Below are positions 35,493 to 46,076 of a stretch of 64,000 nt of DNA, piece by piece (the stretch's first letter is position 1; every line of letters starts with the position of its first letter). The notes beneath the pieces are model-generated. The model did no database searches, had not been told where the DNA came from, and saw only the letters and a list, made by a program, of their open reading frames with translations. Source of the DNA: Ophiostoma sp. CBS 140.51 (Eukaryota > Ascomycota > Sordariomycetes > Ophiostomatales > Ophiostomataceae); NCBI GenBank assembly GCA_029298735.1, contig JANSLP010000123.1:1-64000 (forward strand), in the 5' to 3' direction. Position numbers and translations under genes: made by a program.

Positions 35493-36431
35493 TGTTGGAG
35501 TTGTTGTGTAAAAAGAAAGGAGGGAGGAGGGGTCGAAAACGAGAGTCGGAGTTAAATATGTGCTTCGAGTTTCTTCGAGGCTCCTTGTAGTGCTGCTTTT
35601 GCTGGTGATTCAGAAAAAGAAAGAAACAGAGTAACAAGAGTGCAAGACAGTGGACCAAGAAACAGAAACTTGGGCTCCAAAGGGGAATTGAGCAAGGCCG
35701 TTATTTTCTTTTGTGTTTATATTCAAAAAGATTTTTTTGGGGGCCTGGGCCCCTCTGGTTGCTAGGAAGCTACTCACTCACTGCCAGTAGGCCCGCTCCC
35801 CGCTAGGCGTCAATGACCTGTGCGCCGGTGGCCTGGCCGGAGCCATGTGGGGGAGGGGCAAAGGCCTGGACGTCAGCGGTCAACCTCCCGTGCGAGTCCC
35901 TGTACGACATAACTGGGTACTGAGAGCGTGCAGCTGGCACCAGCTGCCAAGTCTTTCAGTCTCATCCAAATAATGACTAAGCTTCACCCCTGGGCGGATG
36001 GGTCACGGCAGTGCGCGATCTGGTTGCAAGCCGCGCCTTCTCGTACAGGCGTGTTACGAGCTTGCATCGTTCCTGGCTGAGAGCACCAAAAGCTTCGCAA
36101 TCGTCCTGGCCATCTTTCTGGCTCCTTCTCAAATTTGAGTCTGTCAGCACAAACGACAAGCAACAGTAAAACAATTGGCCATCTCATAAGCATCGCGATT
36201 TATTTGCATTTCTCACATTCGTTTCGCATTTTAGATCACTCCCCACTGGTGTCGACAACAACGATCCAAAACGCGACGGATGAGGCCTTGAAAGCCATCG
36301 CGACATCCTGAAACTCCACGATCTTTTCCATTTCCACGATTCGAGTAGACACCCATTCCTCTGATGAATGACAACCACCCTTGAACGCGACTCCATCCTA
36401 TCGTCTACTTTTTTTATCACACACATCAACA
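35493..36431. promoter_or_regulatory. Divergent promoter region (RanGAP / zinc-finger gene)
   Basis: 0.94 kb between opposite start codons. No conserved coding segment; a short poly-T/G run lies at about 35725-35750. Nothing more specific is visible. Confidence 0.45.
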
Positions 36432-38396
36432 ATGGGCAAACGCCACTCATCACGGCGGTCGTCGCAGTCAGCCGTGTCGCCCGTGCCAGACTACGAGGAG
36501 GACAGCGCAGCCGACGTTTCCTCGAAGCCGTCCAAGCGCCTCAAGGCCGCCAACGGCACGGCCGTTCCGACATCACCGGGTAGCCCATCAGCCGCTCGCG
36601 ATGCCGCCGACGCCGAGCCGGAAGACGAGGAGATGAAAGACGGACCAGCCGTCGACACAGAAAAGAACGAGAAAAGCAGCAAGAAGGACAAGGACAGCAC
36701 CAACACCCGCTCCGTCCGGCGTAAGTCGTCGCGATCGAGCGCGAAGCCTGACACTAATGACGACGACGACACGATTGAGATTGAGCAGGAGGGCGATGCC
36801 GAGGTGGAGGCCGAGGCAGATGCGGCCGACGCAGAGGCAGAAACAGAAGCCGCCGCCGAGGTCGAAGCAGAAGCTGAGACGGCTGATGCCGCTGACCCCG
36901 ACGCGACGGTGCTGCACACATCCAACGACAATGTGAGCAGCAGCATCAGCAAGAAGACCAACGGCGCTTCCACCACCCATGCCACCAACGGCGCCACCCC
37001 TGGCGTCGCACACCACGGACGCAACGGCAACCTCGAAGAACTCCTCGACGCCATGTCGGACGTGTCCGAAGATACCGATGGCGATGTGCCCCCGCCCAAG
37101 AAGGCATCCCAATCATCGGCTGCTGCCACATCGATTGGTCTGCGGCGCGGTGGTGCTGCAGCGGACGAGGATCCCACGACTGGCCTTAATGCGGTTAATG
37201 AGCCGCAGGTGACAATCTGCGCGTGGGACGGCTGCGAGACGGGCGACCTGGGCACCATGGACAAGCTCGTAGAGCACTTGCACGCCGAGCACGTCGAGGG
37301 AAAGCAGCGCCGCTACACGTGCGAGTGGATTGGATGCCCGCGCAAGGGTAAGTCACACGCCAGCGCCTATGCACTCAAGGCGCATTTGCGCAGTCACACG
37401 CGCGAGAAGCCGCACGTTTGTCTTCTTCCAGGTAGGTCCCGTCCCTCTTTCCCCCTTTTCTCTCTTTCTTTTCTCGTCCTCATCCTAACCTCCCCTCCAG
37501 AATGCGACCTTGCTTTTGCGAGACAGGACGCCCTTAACAAGCACATGCGTACATCGCACGAGATCGACCTGATGCGCTACTATGAAGCAGGCCAGCGCAG
37601 AGTGCCCATCGGCAGCAGTCGCTCAGGCGCCAATGGCAGTGCCGCGAATGGCACGAGTGCTGCGTCGGTGGCAGCCACAACTAACGGCAAGGCCAACGGA
37701 CCCAACAAGCTCAAAATCATCATCAAGACACCCCAATCCCACGCCGCCGGCCACGATGACTCGGTCGATAACAACGCCTACGACGACAGCAGCCTCTACC
37801 ACTACACCGGCGCCGAGACGACGGTACTCGGCAAAGACCAGGGCTTCACCTCCCACGAGCTCGAGCTGTCGCCCAAGGAGCTGTATGGCATCTGCCGGCT
37901 GCAGCTGCAGTGGGCCGAGGACGAGAGTGAGGAGCTGCGCAACGAGTGCGCTGCCTGGGAAGAAGCCGCGCACAATGCCTGGCTCGAGCAGCAGGTGCTG
38001 CTGGACCAGGTCATCCTCAGCGAGAAGGATTGGTACGAGCGTCGCAAGGTGGTGCTCAAGACCCTCGCTATCGAGGAGGAGAAGCGTGCCGCCGAAGAGG
38101 CTGCCAAGGAGGCCGAAGAAGAAGCGGCTGCCGAGGCTGCGGGTCTGACTCGTGGCGGTGACCCCGACGACGACGATGGTGACAAAGACGACGACGACTC
38201 GGGTGCTGACGACGATAACGATAACGATGATGGTGACGGTGAGGGAGACAGGGATGACGACGAGGACGATGATGTGCCAAGTGTCATGCTAGACCCCGAC
38301 GCAACACGCGACGACTACTCCTTTGCGGAGACGACATCCTTCTCGGTCGCTGGCGGTTCCTCACTGCGGAACGAGCTTGCAGTGAATGGCGATTAG
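36432..38396 (+). CDS. C2H2 zinc-finger protein, Iec1-like (INO80 complex)
   Basis: Exons 36432-37431 and 37501-38396 give 631 residues. The N-terminal 250 residues are low-complexity, with long Glu/Ala/Asp repeats. Three C2H2 fingers follow: CAWDGC...HLHAEH, CEWIGC...HLRSH and, formed across the intron, CLLPEC...HMRTSH. Then come LKIIIKTPQSHAAGHDD and a helical region (YGICRLQLQWAEDESEELR). The C-terminus is very acidic (Asp-rich, about 580-610). Finger spacing and the downstream blocks resemble fungal proteins related to S. pombe Iec1, a YY1-like subunit of the INO80 chromatin remodeller. That name is from memory; a plain C2H2 transcription factor is the alternative. The intron (37432-37500) has CTAAC and is in frame, so it could be missed. 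Confidence 0.8.
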   Translation: MGKRHSSRRSSQSAVSPVPDYEEDSAADVSSKPSKRLKAANGTAVPTSPGSPSAARDAADAEPEDEEMKDGPAVDTEKNEKSSKKDKDSTNTRSVRRKSSRSSAKPDTNDDDDTIEIEQEGDAEVEAEADAADAEAETEAAAEVEAEAETADAADPDATVLHTSNDNVSSSISKKTNGASTTHATNGATPGVAHHGRNGNLEELLDAMSDVSEDTDGDVPPPKKASQSSAAATSIGLRRGGAAADEDPTTGLNAVNEPQVTICAWDGCETGDLGTMDKLVEHLHAEHVEGKQRRYTCEWIGCPRKGKSHASAYALKAHLRSHTREKPHVCLLPGRSRPSFPLFSLSFLVLILTSPPECDLAFARQDALNKHMRTSHEIDLMRYYEAGQRRVPIGSSRSGANGSAANGTSAASVAATTNGKANGPNKLKIIIKTPQSHAAGHDDSVDNNAYDDSSLYHYTGAETTVLGKDQGFTSHELELSPKELYGICRLQLQWAEDESEELRNECAAWEEAAHNAWLEQQVLLDQVILSEKDWYERRKVVLKTLAIEEEKRAAEEAAKEAEEEAAAEAAGLTRGGDPDDDDGDKDDDDSGADDDNDNDDGDGEGDRDDDEDDDVPSVMLDPDATRDDYSFAETTSFSVAGGSSLRNELAVNGD

Positions 38397-38732
38397 AAGT
38401 GCTATAAGACACTGAAACCCCGGGATCTGGTGTGCATCAACGACCGTTGATTCCTTCCATTTTTGTATTAAACAGGTCACGGCGAATTTGTCCTTTTTGT
38501 TGTATTATTAAAGAGTTCTCTTTTCGATATTCAGTTTTATTTTTCCATGATTACTTTTTGAGTTGTTATTTCATGGGTTGTCGGGAAGGGAGAGATGGGA
38601 GGGGATACGAAAAGGTCATATCCAGGTGTTTATAATTACAAAGCGTTCATTTCCAACCGAGTACCCAAAAATGCATCAAAAGTGGATGATACCACACTTC
38701 CACTCATGAGGCTTTGCTCGATCACTACAGTC
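38397..38732. other. Convergent 3' region
   Basis: T-rich spacer between the ends of the zinc-finger gene (+) and the tetraspan gene (-). Nothing else is visible. Confidence 0.5.
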
Positions 38733-39359
38733 TTACTTCACCTTACGCTTCTCGGCCTCCTTGTTAGTGAAGGGAAACCCACTCATCCGCTTGTCGGCCC
38801 CCGTCCGCTTGCTGATCCGGCTGCCGTCGCCAAAGAGCAGACACCAGACGCCCATTGCGGCCAAAATGCTACTGCCCGTGCAGCCCACCAGAAAGGCCGT
38901 CACTGTCGGGTGAGCATCGTAGTAGTAGCAACCGTAGCTGTAGAAGGCGGCCGCGCCGTGGTAGATGGTCGTGATGAACAAAGCTGCCCAGGCATAAGGT
39001 GCAGTGGGGGCGTGGTCATTGTCGACAGCGTGCAGCGGCAGAAGGCCAGAAAGAACCAATGTCTGAAGGGCGAGGCCCAGCTGGCCAAGACCAAGAGCGC
39101 GAGCGAAGTAGACGGCGACGGCTGAATTGTCAGTGAGTGTTGACAAATAACGTCTGAGAAAAGGCACGACATACATGGAACAGGAACCTCAGTCATCACA
39201 AGAGAGACGACAAACGACGGCCACACGATGAGTGGCAGGGCCTGGATGCTGAGCCAGCCCAGCGACGCAAGGCTGTAGGCAGTAACGGCCTGTAAGGTTA
39301 GTGGATGTGTTGTGGTTGTGAGAGAGGGGAGTGAAGGAAGCAGGCAAACGTACATCCAT
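38733..39359 (-). CDS. Conserved fungal tetraspan membrane protein, unknown function
   Basis: Exons 39359-39354, 39289-39175 and 39121-38733 give 169 residues. Exon 1 is just six bases (Met-Asp). Four hydrophobic segments are visible: about 5-30, 45-68, 80-102 and 112-135. The tail ends with GSRISKRTGADKRMSGFPF and a Lys-rich stretch, a pattern I recall from small conserved fungal membrane proteins with no assigned function. The Lys-rich end could act as an ER-retention-like signal, but this is speculative. Splice sites (GTACGT...TACAG and GTATGT...TTCAG) and CTAAC in intron 1 support the model. A GCTCCTTCC site in the sense orientation lies 79 bp upstream. Confidence 0.72.
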
Positions 39360-40256
39360 ATCGTACGTATCTAGTTGAAGGCTCTTGATATTTGAATATG
39401 AGTGTATGTGTATGTTTGATCATACAAGCTGTTATCAGGAAGGAGCTCTCGAGCTGTGTCCTTATGAGAGGCAACAACAAAGGTCAGTCCCTCCTGCCGC
39501 AAATGCAGTCTACGTCATTTCTACCAATGAGCGGCCACAATTTCAGCAGGAGGCAACACCACCAATTGAGGAGGCGCTTTCCAGCCTCTCATCTACTCAA
39601 CTTTCACAAACACCTTTAGTTTTATATGAAGTTTAGTTTACTCCGTACACAATAGTGATTGAGAGTCATGAGAGTGGAAAAACATGACATTTTGCTGTCG
39701 TTGTCTCTTCCCCTCTTCTTGGCAACTGACGGTCACGGCCGTTGAACTTCCAAAGGGTCTACACAGGCACACAAAAATGACCGCTTATGAGTGCTTATGA
39801 CTTTTCAGTCCTTATGGTGAGCAATTCTTTGGTCTAAAAGTATGCCTTCTTTGTTCATTCTCCTCCTGCATGAGTTGTGGCTGTCACTCAGTTGAGCCAG
39901 TGTGAATTGACCGTTCAAGATGACTACTGTGCGGACCCAATTTTCGCACCGTCTGCCAATTTATGCCATTTTTCTCATCACGTGAAATGATAGGGCGATT
40001 GGGGTTGCCCTTCCTTTAGCCTAATCAGGGCTAGCGCGGTATCTGCCCACACAATCGACACACGAAATGTGCACTCAAACCGGATTTAGTGTGGCCTACC
40101 ACCAGATGCACCCCCTCCCTTTCTTTTCCAATTTTTTTTCCCAGAGATCGGGTTTTTCGCTTGTGTGTGCTTTTTTTTTTACCTCTTCCTTTCAACTTCA
40201 GCAACCTTATCCGACATCGACAACCGCACCGACGACCACCCCGAACAGTATTCAAG
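39360..40256. promoter_or_regulatory. Divergent promoter region (tetraspan gene / RPL19)
   Basis: 0.9 kb between opposite starts. The reverse complement of GCTCCTTCC is at 39438-39446. Close to RPL19 (40100-40200) the plus strand is T/C-rich. No gene is visible. Confidence 0.5.
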
Positions 40257-41381
40257 ATGTGAGTTTTGCTTATTACCTTTAGCAGAACAGCGCAATTCGA
40301 TGGCGATGATGCATTTGATGGCCACGGCACCGTCCTTTTGGCCTCGACGGCGGCAAACGGCGACTCGGCGACTTTGGATGTCCGGACGACGATGGGTTCA
40401 CGAAGCGACATGATGGGATACATTGCAGCGACACTGGACGACTAGACGAAACATTGTGCACACGAAATAGAACGGGCATCCTGGCGACTACGAACGGTCT
40501 TTGGCACGACAGACTCGAAAATGAATAGTCGATTGAGAGGGGTCGAATTGATGGGACAGACCGACAAAGACATCAGGACGACAAACAAAATCGACGAGAG
40601 ACAATGGCCATGGACGTTTTCCTGCTCCGACCGTACCGAATCACTCGCCGACCATTCGCATGCATCATCGGCTGTCGAATTGCTCTTCCCTGATAAACTA
40701 TGTCTTGCGTTGGCACACAGTGACTAACGTACATTTTTCCAGGGTCAACCTGCGTACCCAGAAGCGTCTTGCCTCGTCCGTCCTGGGCTGTGGCAAGAAC
40801 AAGATCTGGCTGGACCCCAACGAGGTCAGCGAGATCTCCAACGCCAACTCCCGCATGACCATTCGCAAGCTCGTCTCCGATGGCCTCATCATCCGCAAGC
40901 CCGCTACCATGCACTCGCGGTCGCGTGCCCGTGAGCTGAACCTGGCTCGCCGCATCGGCCGTCACCGTGGTTTCGGTAAGCGGAAGGGTACCGCTGATGC
41001 CCGTATGCCCGAGCAGGTCCTCTGGATGCGCCGTCTCCGTGTCCTCCGCCGGTTACTAGTTAAGTACCGCGCCTCGGGCAAGATCGACAAGCACCTGTAC
41101 CACGAGCTGTACCACCTGGCCAAGGGTAACACCTTCAAGCACAAGCGCGCGCTTGTTGAGCACGTACGTATACGTCCAGTCTTTTATCCAGCCTACACCG
41201 ACACTCATGGACACTCACTAACAAACTGCAGATTCACCGCGCCAAGGCTGAGCAGGCCCGCGAGAAGCAGCTGAAGGACGAGATGGACGCCAAGCGTGCC
41301 AAGACCAAGGCCGCCCGCGAGCGGAAGCTGGAGAGACAGAACGCCAAGCGGCAGGCGATTCTGGGCGAGGACGAGGAGTAA
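40257..41381 (+). CDS. RPL19: 60S ribosomal protein eL19
   Basis: Exons 40257-40258, 40743-41163 and 41232-41381 give 190 residues, normal for eL19. Exon 1 supplies only the A and T of the start codon; a 484-nt intron (GTGAGT, branch GTGACTAAC near 40722, TTCCAG) precedes the G. The protein reads [20 protein letters not shown] and then [20 protein letters not shown], a textbook eL19 N-terminus. The C-terminus is a long basic helix ([20 protein letters not shown]). eL19 sits on the solvent side of the large subunit near the exit tunnel and forms bridges to the small subunit. Without the long intron no ATG starts the conserved frame, which is why I chose this start. Confidence 0.95.
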
Positions 41382-43488
41382 AGCAGTTGTGGTACGAATG
41401 TGAAAACGAAAACGGAGTGAGCATGAAGGCGAAGGGCGTCGACGACGGCGGCAGCGGCAGTCGACTGCAGCAGCAGCAACATCTGCTTCCACATGTAGCA
41501 GCAGCCACAGCGCGAGCAGCAGCATCGACGGCGGCATCGAGACCGGTCGGCGAGAGGGCTGCATTTCTTTTGCGAAGAACAAAAATAATGGAGTTTTCCG
41601 GGACAAACCAAAACACCCCATTGGGGCGGAACATAAAAAATAAAAAAGGACCATTTGATCATCTTTTTTTCTGCTTTTGTGTTTCTGTTTCCACATCGAC
41701 GGTTTGCTCTCTTACGTTTTGGCGCTCTTTCCTTCTCACTTTATGTTTTTCTCTCTTCTACGACTTCTCTTTTTACTCTTTTTTCTTGTTACCCTGCTTC
41801 TCAAGTCATCATATCACTGCCTCTATTGCTTTTCTGCTTTGACGGAAGACAAGGCCAAAAATACAGGCGGACTTGCATACGGAGTCTTTGCTATTCTCTT
41901 TATCTCTGGTTCATGGCCCTCGGGTATGGATAAATAACGTCTGAACAATAAAAACAATTGAAAATATGTGTGTATGGTTTGCTACGAGACAGTAAGTGGT
42001 GTGTTCCGTATATGATTTGAATTATACAATTTGTCTAGATTCTTCATGTACGAAAGGGAGGCATCTCTTGAGGTGCATCTCGTGAGAATCAAGAATCGAG
42101 ATTTGTCTGGTCCAAATATGATCGAAGGATGATCTCGACCAAGACAGAACTCAGATCAAAGCTCGAGAATGGCGCTCAAAAAAAAACGGCACTCGCCGTG
42201 ATGGCCATTTAAGCAAATATGAATGAGGTAAAGAACAGACGTAAATCAGCCGAGTAACTAAGCAGGGCCATCGAAAGGGAAAGGACGAAGAGGAATAAGA
42301 AAGAAAAAGACGGACAACTTTTTAATGTTGGGTCAGAAGCTTCAAATTGTTCCTGTCAAAGGTGGTGAAAGTGCCAAGACATTTCAGCATGCTCCCAGTC
42401 ACGAAGTTGCCCCCGTGTGGAAACGATATGGCGTTAAAACGAAGCAGACTCATCACTCCCAAGTTTAGTTGTTAGGGAAAAAGAAGAAGAAGAAGGGGAA
42501 AAGAAGTCGAAAATTGTCCGGCTGGCGCGAAATTTTTTTGTATCCGCTGGATGGTCAGTCACGTGTGTTGAGCTCCTTCCTTCGACGGTGACTGGGGCAC
42601 TTCTCCAAAGCAGGCAAAATTGCCCAAACGGGCAGTCCACAAGGCCTGTCCCACAGCGGGCCCCGCCCACAAGAAAAAGCCATTTTTAGGGCCATCCAGA
42701 GTCCATCCAGAGCCAAACAAAGCTGTTGCAGCGGCAGGCGGCTGGCGGTAAGATTGGATAGCACCGCAAGGCCCAGACCCAGAAGGCCGCTGTAAAGCGC
42801 TATCGCGGTCCTCTGGCTGGCGGAGGAGATGGAAAAGAGGGGGTAACCTCACCGACTCTGGCCGCCGTCATTGACGCTTTTCTATGGCTTCTGATGGCTT
42901 TCATGGCATCGCAAAAAGACTGATCGCTGGCTCCTTCCTCTTTGACACCCGCTACGGAGTGAGTCGTCATACGCTCTTCGCAGGTGCCTTCCCAAGAAGC
43001 ATTAAGTTCCCAGTTCCGTCTGCATCTGCCGTAGCAGCGTGCCAGTGTACCTTCTGTATTCCGTATTGAGTAGTGTAAGGCAATAGTCACAACGGTTGTT
43101 CCTGCCTGTGTCTGTTATCTGCCAATCCGTTACGCTGCGTGCCTTCCCCCGCTCGGAGCTAGCCCAAGTAAAATCCAGATATATCCCCATGCGCGGCACC
43201 AAATCGTCACGCAAGCCGGCTCAAGTGTCGAACCACTCTCTTTGCTTCCTCCCTTCCTCTCCCTCTCTCTCTTTCTCCCCCACCTCGCCGCTGTTCCCCG
43301 TCAACGACGACTGCACTTTCCTGGGACTTGAGAAGCTGCTCAGCAGGACATTTACGGCACAAAAAAATACATCGCCAGAACAGATCAAAGCTCGAATTGA
43401 AGCTTGCTGATCTTTCGTCCGTTCTTCCGTCTTCAACTTATTCCGATAGGACACCAATCGCGGCCCCGACTCGCCACTGCCGCCCGCC
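41382..43488. promoter_or_regulatory. Intergenic, RPL19 3' end and SHMT promoter
   Basis: 2.1 kb between two plus-strand genes. T-rich DNA after RPL19 (41640-41850) looks like 3' untranslated region. GCTCCTTCC occurs twice, at 42572-42580 and 42930-42938. A tandem duplication of CCATCCAGAG lies at about 42692-42713. From 43220 the plus strand is C/T-rich up to the SHMT start. No gene is visible. Confidence 0.5.
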
Positions 43489-45347
43489 ATGTCTCTTCCT
43501 CTCTTCCGGAGCACCGCCCGTGCTGCCCGGGTCGCCCGGCCATGGACGGCCACTTCCTCTCCGATCGCCGCCTCGTTGGCGCGGACCCGGAAGGTGTCAA
43601 CACTCAATCAAGACAGCCAGCAAAAGGTTCGGAGCTCTCACAGAGTATAGGCACGGCCATCACAGGACAGAATAGCTAACACAACGTCCAGATTCTGGCA
43701 GCACACCTGCAAGAGGCTGACCCGGCCATGTACGATATTATTGAGAAGGTACGTCATCTGTTACAACCGCTGCTCTTCGATCCGCGCAAAATTCAGCAAT
43801 CAGCAACCTAACAGCCCTCTAGGAGAAACTCCGCCAGAAGCAGTTCATCAACCTGATCCCCTCCGAAAACTTTACCTCCCAGGCCGTCCTGGACGCCTTA
43901 GGAAGCCCAATGCAGAGTGCGTTTGCCCACACCTCGTTATACGGTCGAACGGGAGCAAGAGACACGGAGACAAGAAGACGAGCTAACAGACAACAGACAA
44001 GTACTCTGAGGGCTACCCCGGAGCTCGGTACTACGGCGGCAACGAATTTATTGACCAGTCCGAGCGGCTATGCCAGCAGCGCGCCCTCGAGACCTTCCAC
44101 CTCTCGGACAAGGAGTGGGGTGTCAACGTGCAGGGTAAGTCGGACGGCGATATCCTATATGTGCTCTATACCCTCAATCTCAGACTAACACGGCAATAGC
44201 TCTTTCCGGCGCCCCCGCGAACCTCTACGTCTACTCCGCCCTCATGGACACCCACGACCGCCTCATGGGCCTCGACCTTCCCCACGGCGGCCATCTGTCC
44301 CACGGCTACCAGACCCCGACTAAGAAGATCTCCTTCATTTCCAAATACTTTGAGACCTTCCCCTACCGCCTCGACGAGACCACTGGCAGAATCGACTACG
44401 ACAAGCTGGAGGAGAATGCCATCCTCTACCGCCCCAAAATTATTGTCGCCGGCGCCAGCGCCTACAGCCGCTTCATCGACTACAAGCGGATGCGCGAGAT
44501 TGCCGACAAGGTGAACGCCTACCTGCTCTCCGACATGGCCCACCTGTCGGGCATGATCGCGTCCAAGTCTATTCCGAGCCCCTTTGAATACTCCGATATT
44601 GTCACCACCACCTCCCACAAGTCTCTGCGCGGCCCCCGTGGCGCTATGATCTTCTTCCGCCGCGGCGTCCGTCGCGTCAACCCTAAGACCAAGGAGGAGG
44701 AGAAGTACAACCTCGAGAACCCCATCAACGCCTCCGTCTTCCCCGGTCACCAGGGTGGCCCGCACAACCACACCATTGCCGCGCTAGCCGTCGCCCTCAA
44801 GCAGGCTCAGACCCCCGAGTTCCGCGCCTACCAGGAGCAGGTCCTTGCCAACGCCCAGGCACTGGCCAAGCGCCTCGGTGAGCCCAAGGACAAGGGCGGT
44901 CTCGGCTACTCGTTGGTGTCGGGCGGTACCGACAACCACCTGGTCCTGGCCGACCTCAAGCCCCAGGGCATTGACGGTGGCCGTGTCGAGCGCGTGCTAG
45001 AGCTGGTTGGCGTCGCTGCCAACAAGAATACGGTTCCCGGTGACCGCTCGGCCCTGACACCCGGCGGTCTGCGCATGGGCACACCTGCCATGACGACGCG
45101 CGGTTTCAGCGAGCACGACTTCACGCGCGTGGCCGACATTGTCGACCGTGCGGTGACGATTGCTGTGCGCGTGGACAAGGCAGCACGCAAGGAGGCCCAG
45201 GAGAAGGGCGAGAAGGGTGTTGGCCGTCTGCGGGTGTTTTTGGACCACCTGGGCAACGGCGACGCTGTGCCCGAGATTCTGCAGCTGCGCAGCGAGGTGG
45301 CCGACTGGGTTGGCACCTATCCTCTGCCGTGGACCACCAAGGCCTAA
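43489..45347 (+). CDS. SHM1: Serine hydroxymethyltransferase, mitochondrial type
   Basis: Five exons (43489-43626, 43692-43748, 43823-43916, 43997-44134, 44200-45347) give 524 residues. The N-terminus ([19 protein letters not shown]) is rich in Arg/Ser/Ala and lacks acidic residues, a typical mitochondrial presequence. The catalytic core is complete: [49 protein letters not shown], and the PLP-binding Lys283 in [13 protein letters not shown]. The enzyme converts serine and tetrahydrofolate to glycine and methylene-tetrahydrofolate, feeding one-carbon units to nucleotide synthesis. Fungi usually carry a second, cytosolic copy without the presequence; none is in this window. All introns are 65-80 nt and lie in the first third of the gene. 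Confidence 0.97.
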
Positions 45348-46076
45348 AAGTCGCTCAGTCGGTAGCCTCCTACGTACTATGAAGAAATGAATTTTCACAC
45401 ACACCAAAAAAAACATACAGGAATGAGGGAACTATTCAAAGAAAAAAGAAAGATAAACGAAAACTTGGACGGCATGCATATAAACGACACACAAAAAACA
45501 CCCCTTTTCCACTACCACACATCCTGTACACTCCCCCCTCCCCATATCATATTTTGCGTTTTGCTATTCTCATCACCCCCTGATCTTGTGAACGGTCTTC
45601 AACGCCGGCGTTCTGGTTTGACATTGATTTTGATTTTATCTCATTTTACCTTTTTTCACTTCATTATTGTTCTTCTTTTTTCAAGCCTCTTCCCTCTTGG
45701 CTTGTTTTCTTTTCCTTCTCCATTTTTAGTATTCGGCCTTTTCTTCAACCACAGGTCATTTTTTTTCATTCTAATCTACATTGTCATTTTCATGAGCGAT
45801 CATAAAACAACCTTCACCTAAATCTAAAAGTGAAAATTATAAATAAAGCGTGTTTGAAAAACGGCCGTGATACATTTATTTGAATTACTGCTTTTTAAAG
45901 TAAAAAGCCCACTAAGTCCCCACCCACCGAAAAGATTTTTTTTTCTGCCACCCCAGGTTTAAGACTCTGAATGAGCCGACAAAGTAAAAATTGATAAATA
46001 CTGGAAATAGTAGTCTTGAGTACGAAGAGAAACAAGTCTCTTCTCGATATTTCCCCCTCCCAACACAGGGTACGCT
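45348..46076. other. Convergent 3' region
   Basis: T-rich DNA between the ends of SHMT (+) and the secreted-protein gene (-), with an ATAAA-type signal near 45840. Nothing else is visible. Confidence 0.5.

Noticed and set aside
34219..35511. 430-codon open frame on the plus strand opposite RanGAP
   Set aside because: Ser/Arg-rich shadow of the GC-rich RanGAP frame; no domain, and RanGAP on the other strand is certain.
37432..37500. Reading the zinc-finger gene through as one exon
   Set aside because: The 69-nt segment is in frame but has GTAGGT, CTAAC and CCAG, is pyrimidine-rich, and splicing it out completes the third C2H2 finger.
40259..40742. A C/D-box snoRNA inside the long RPL19 intron
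   Set aside because: ATGATGG and CTGA-like strings exist but are about 280 nt apart and lack a flanking stem.
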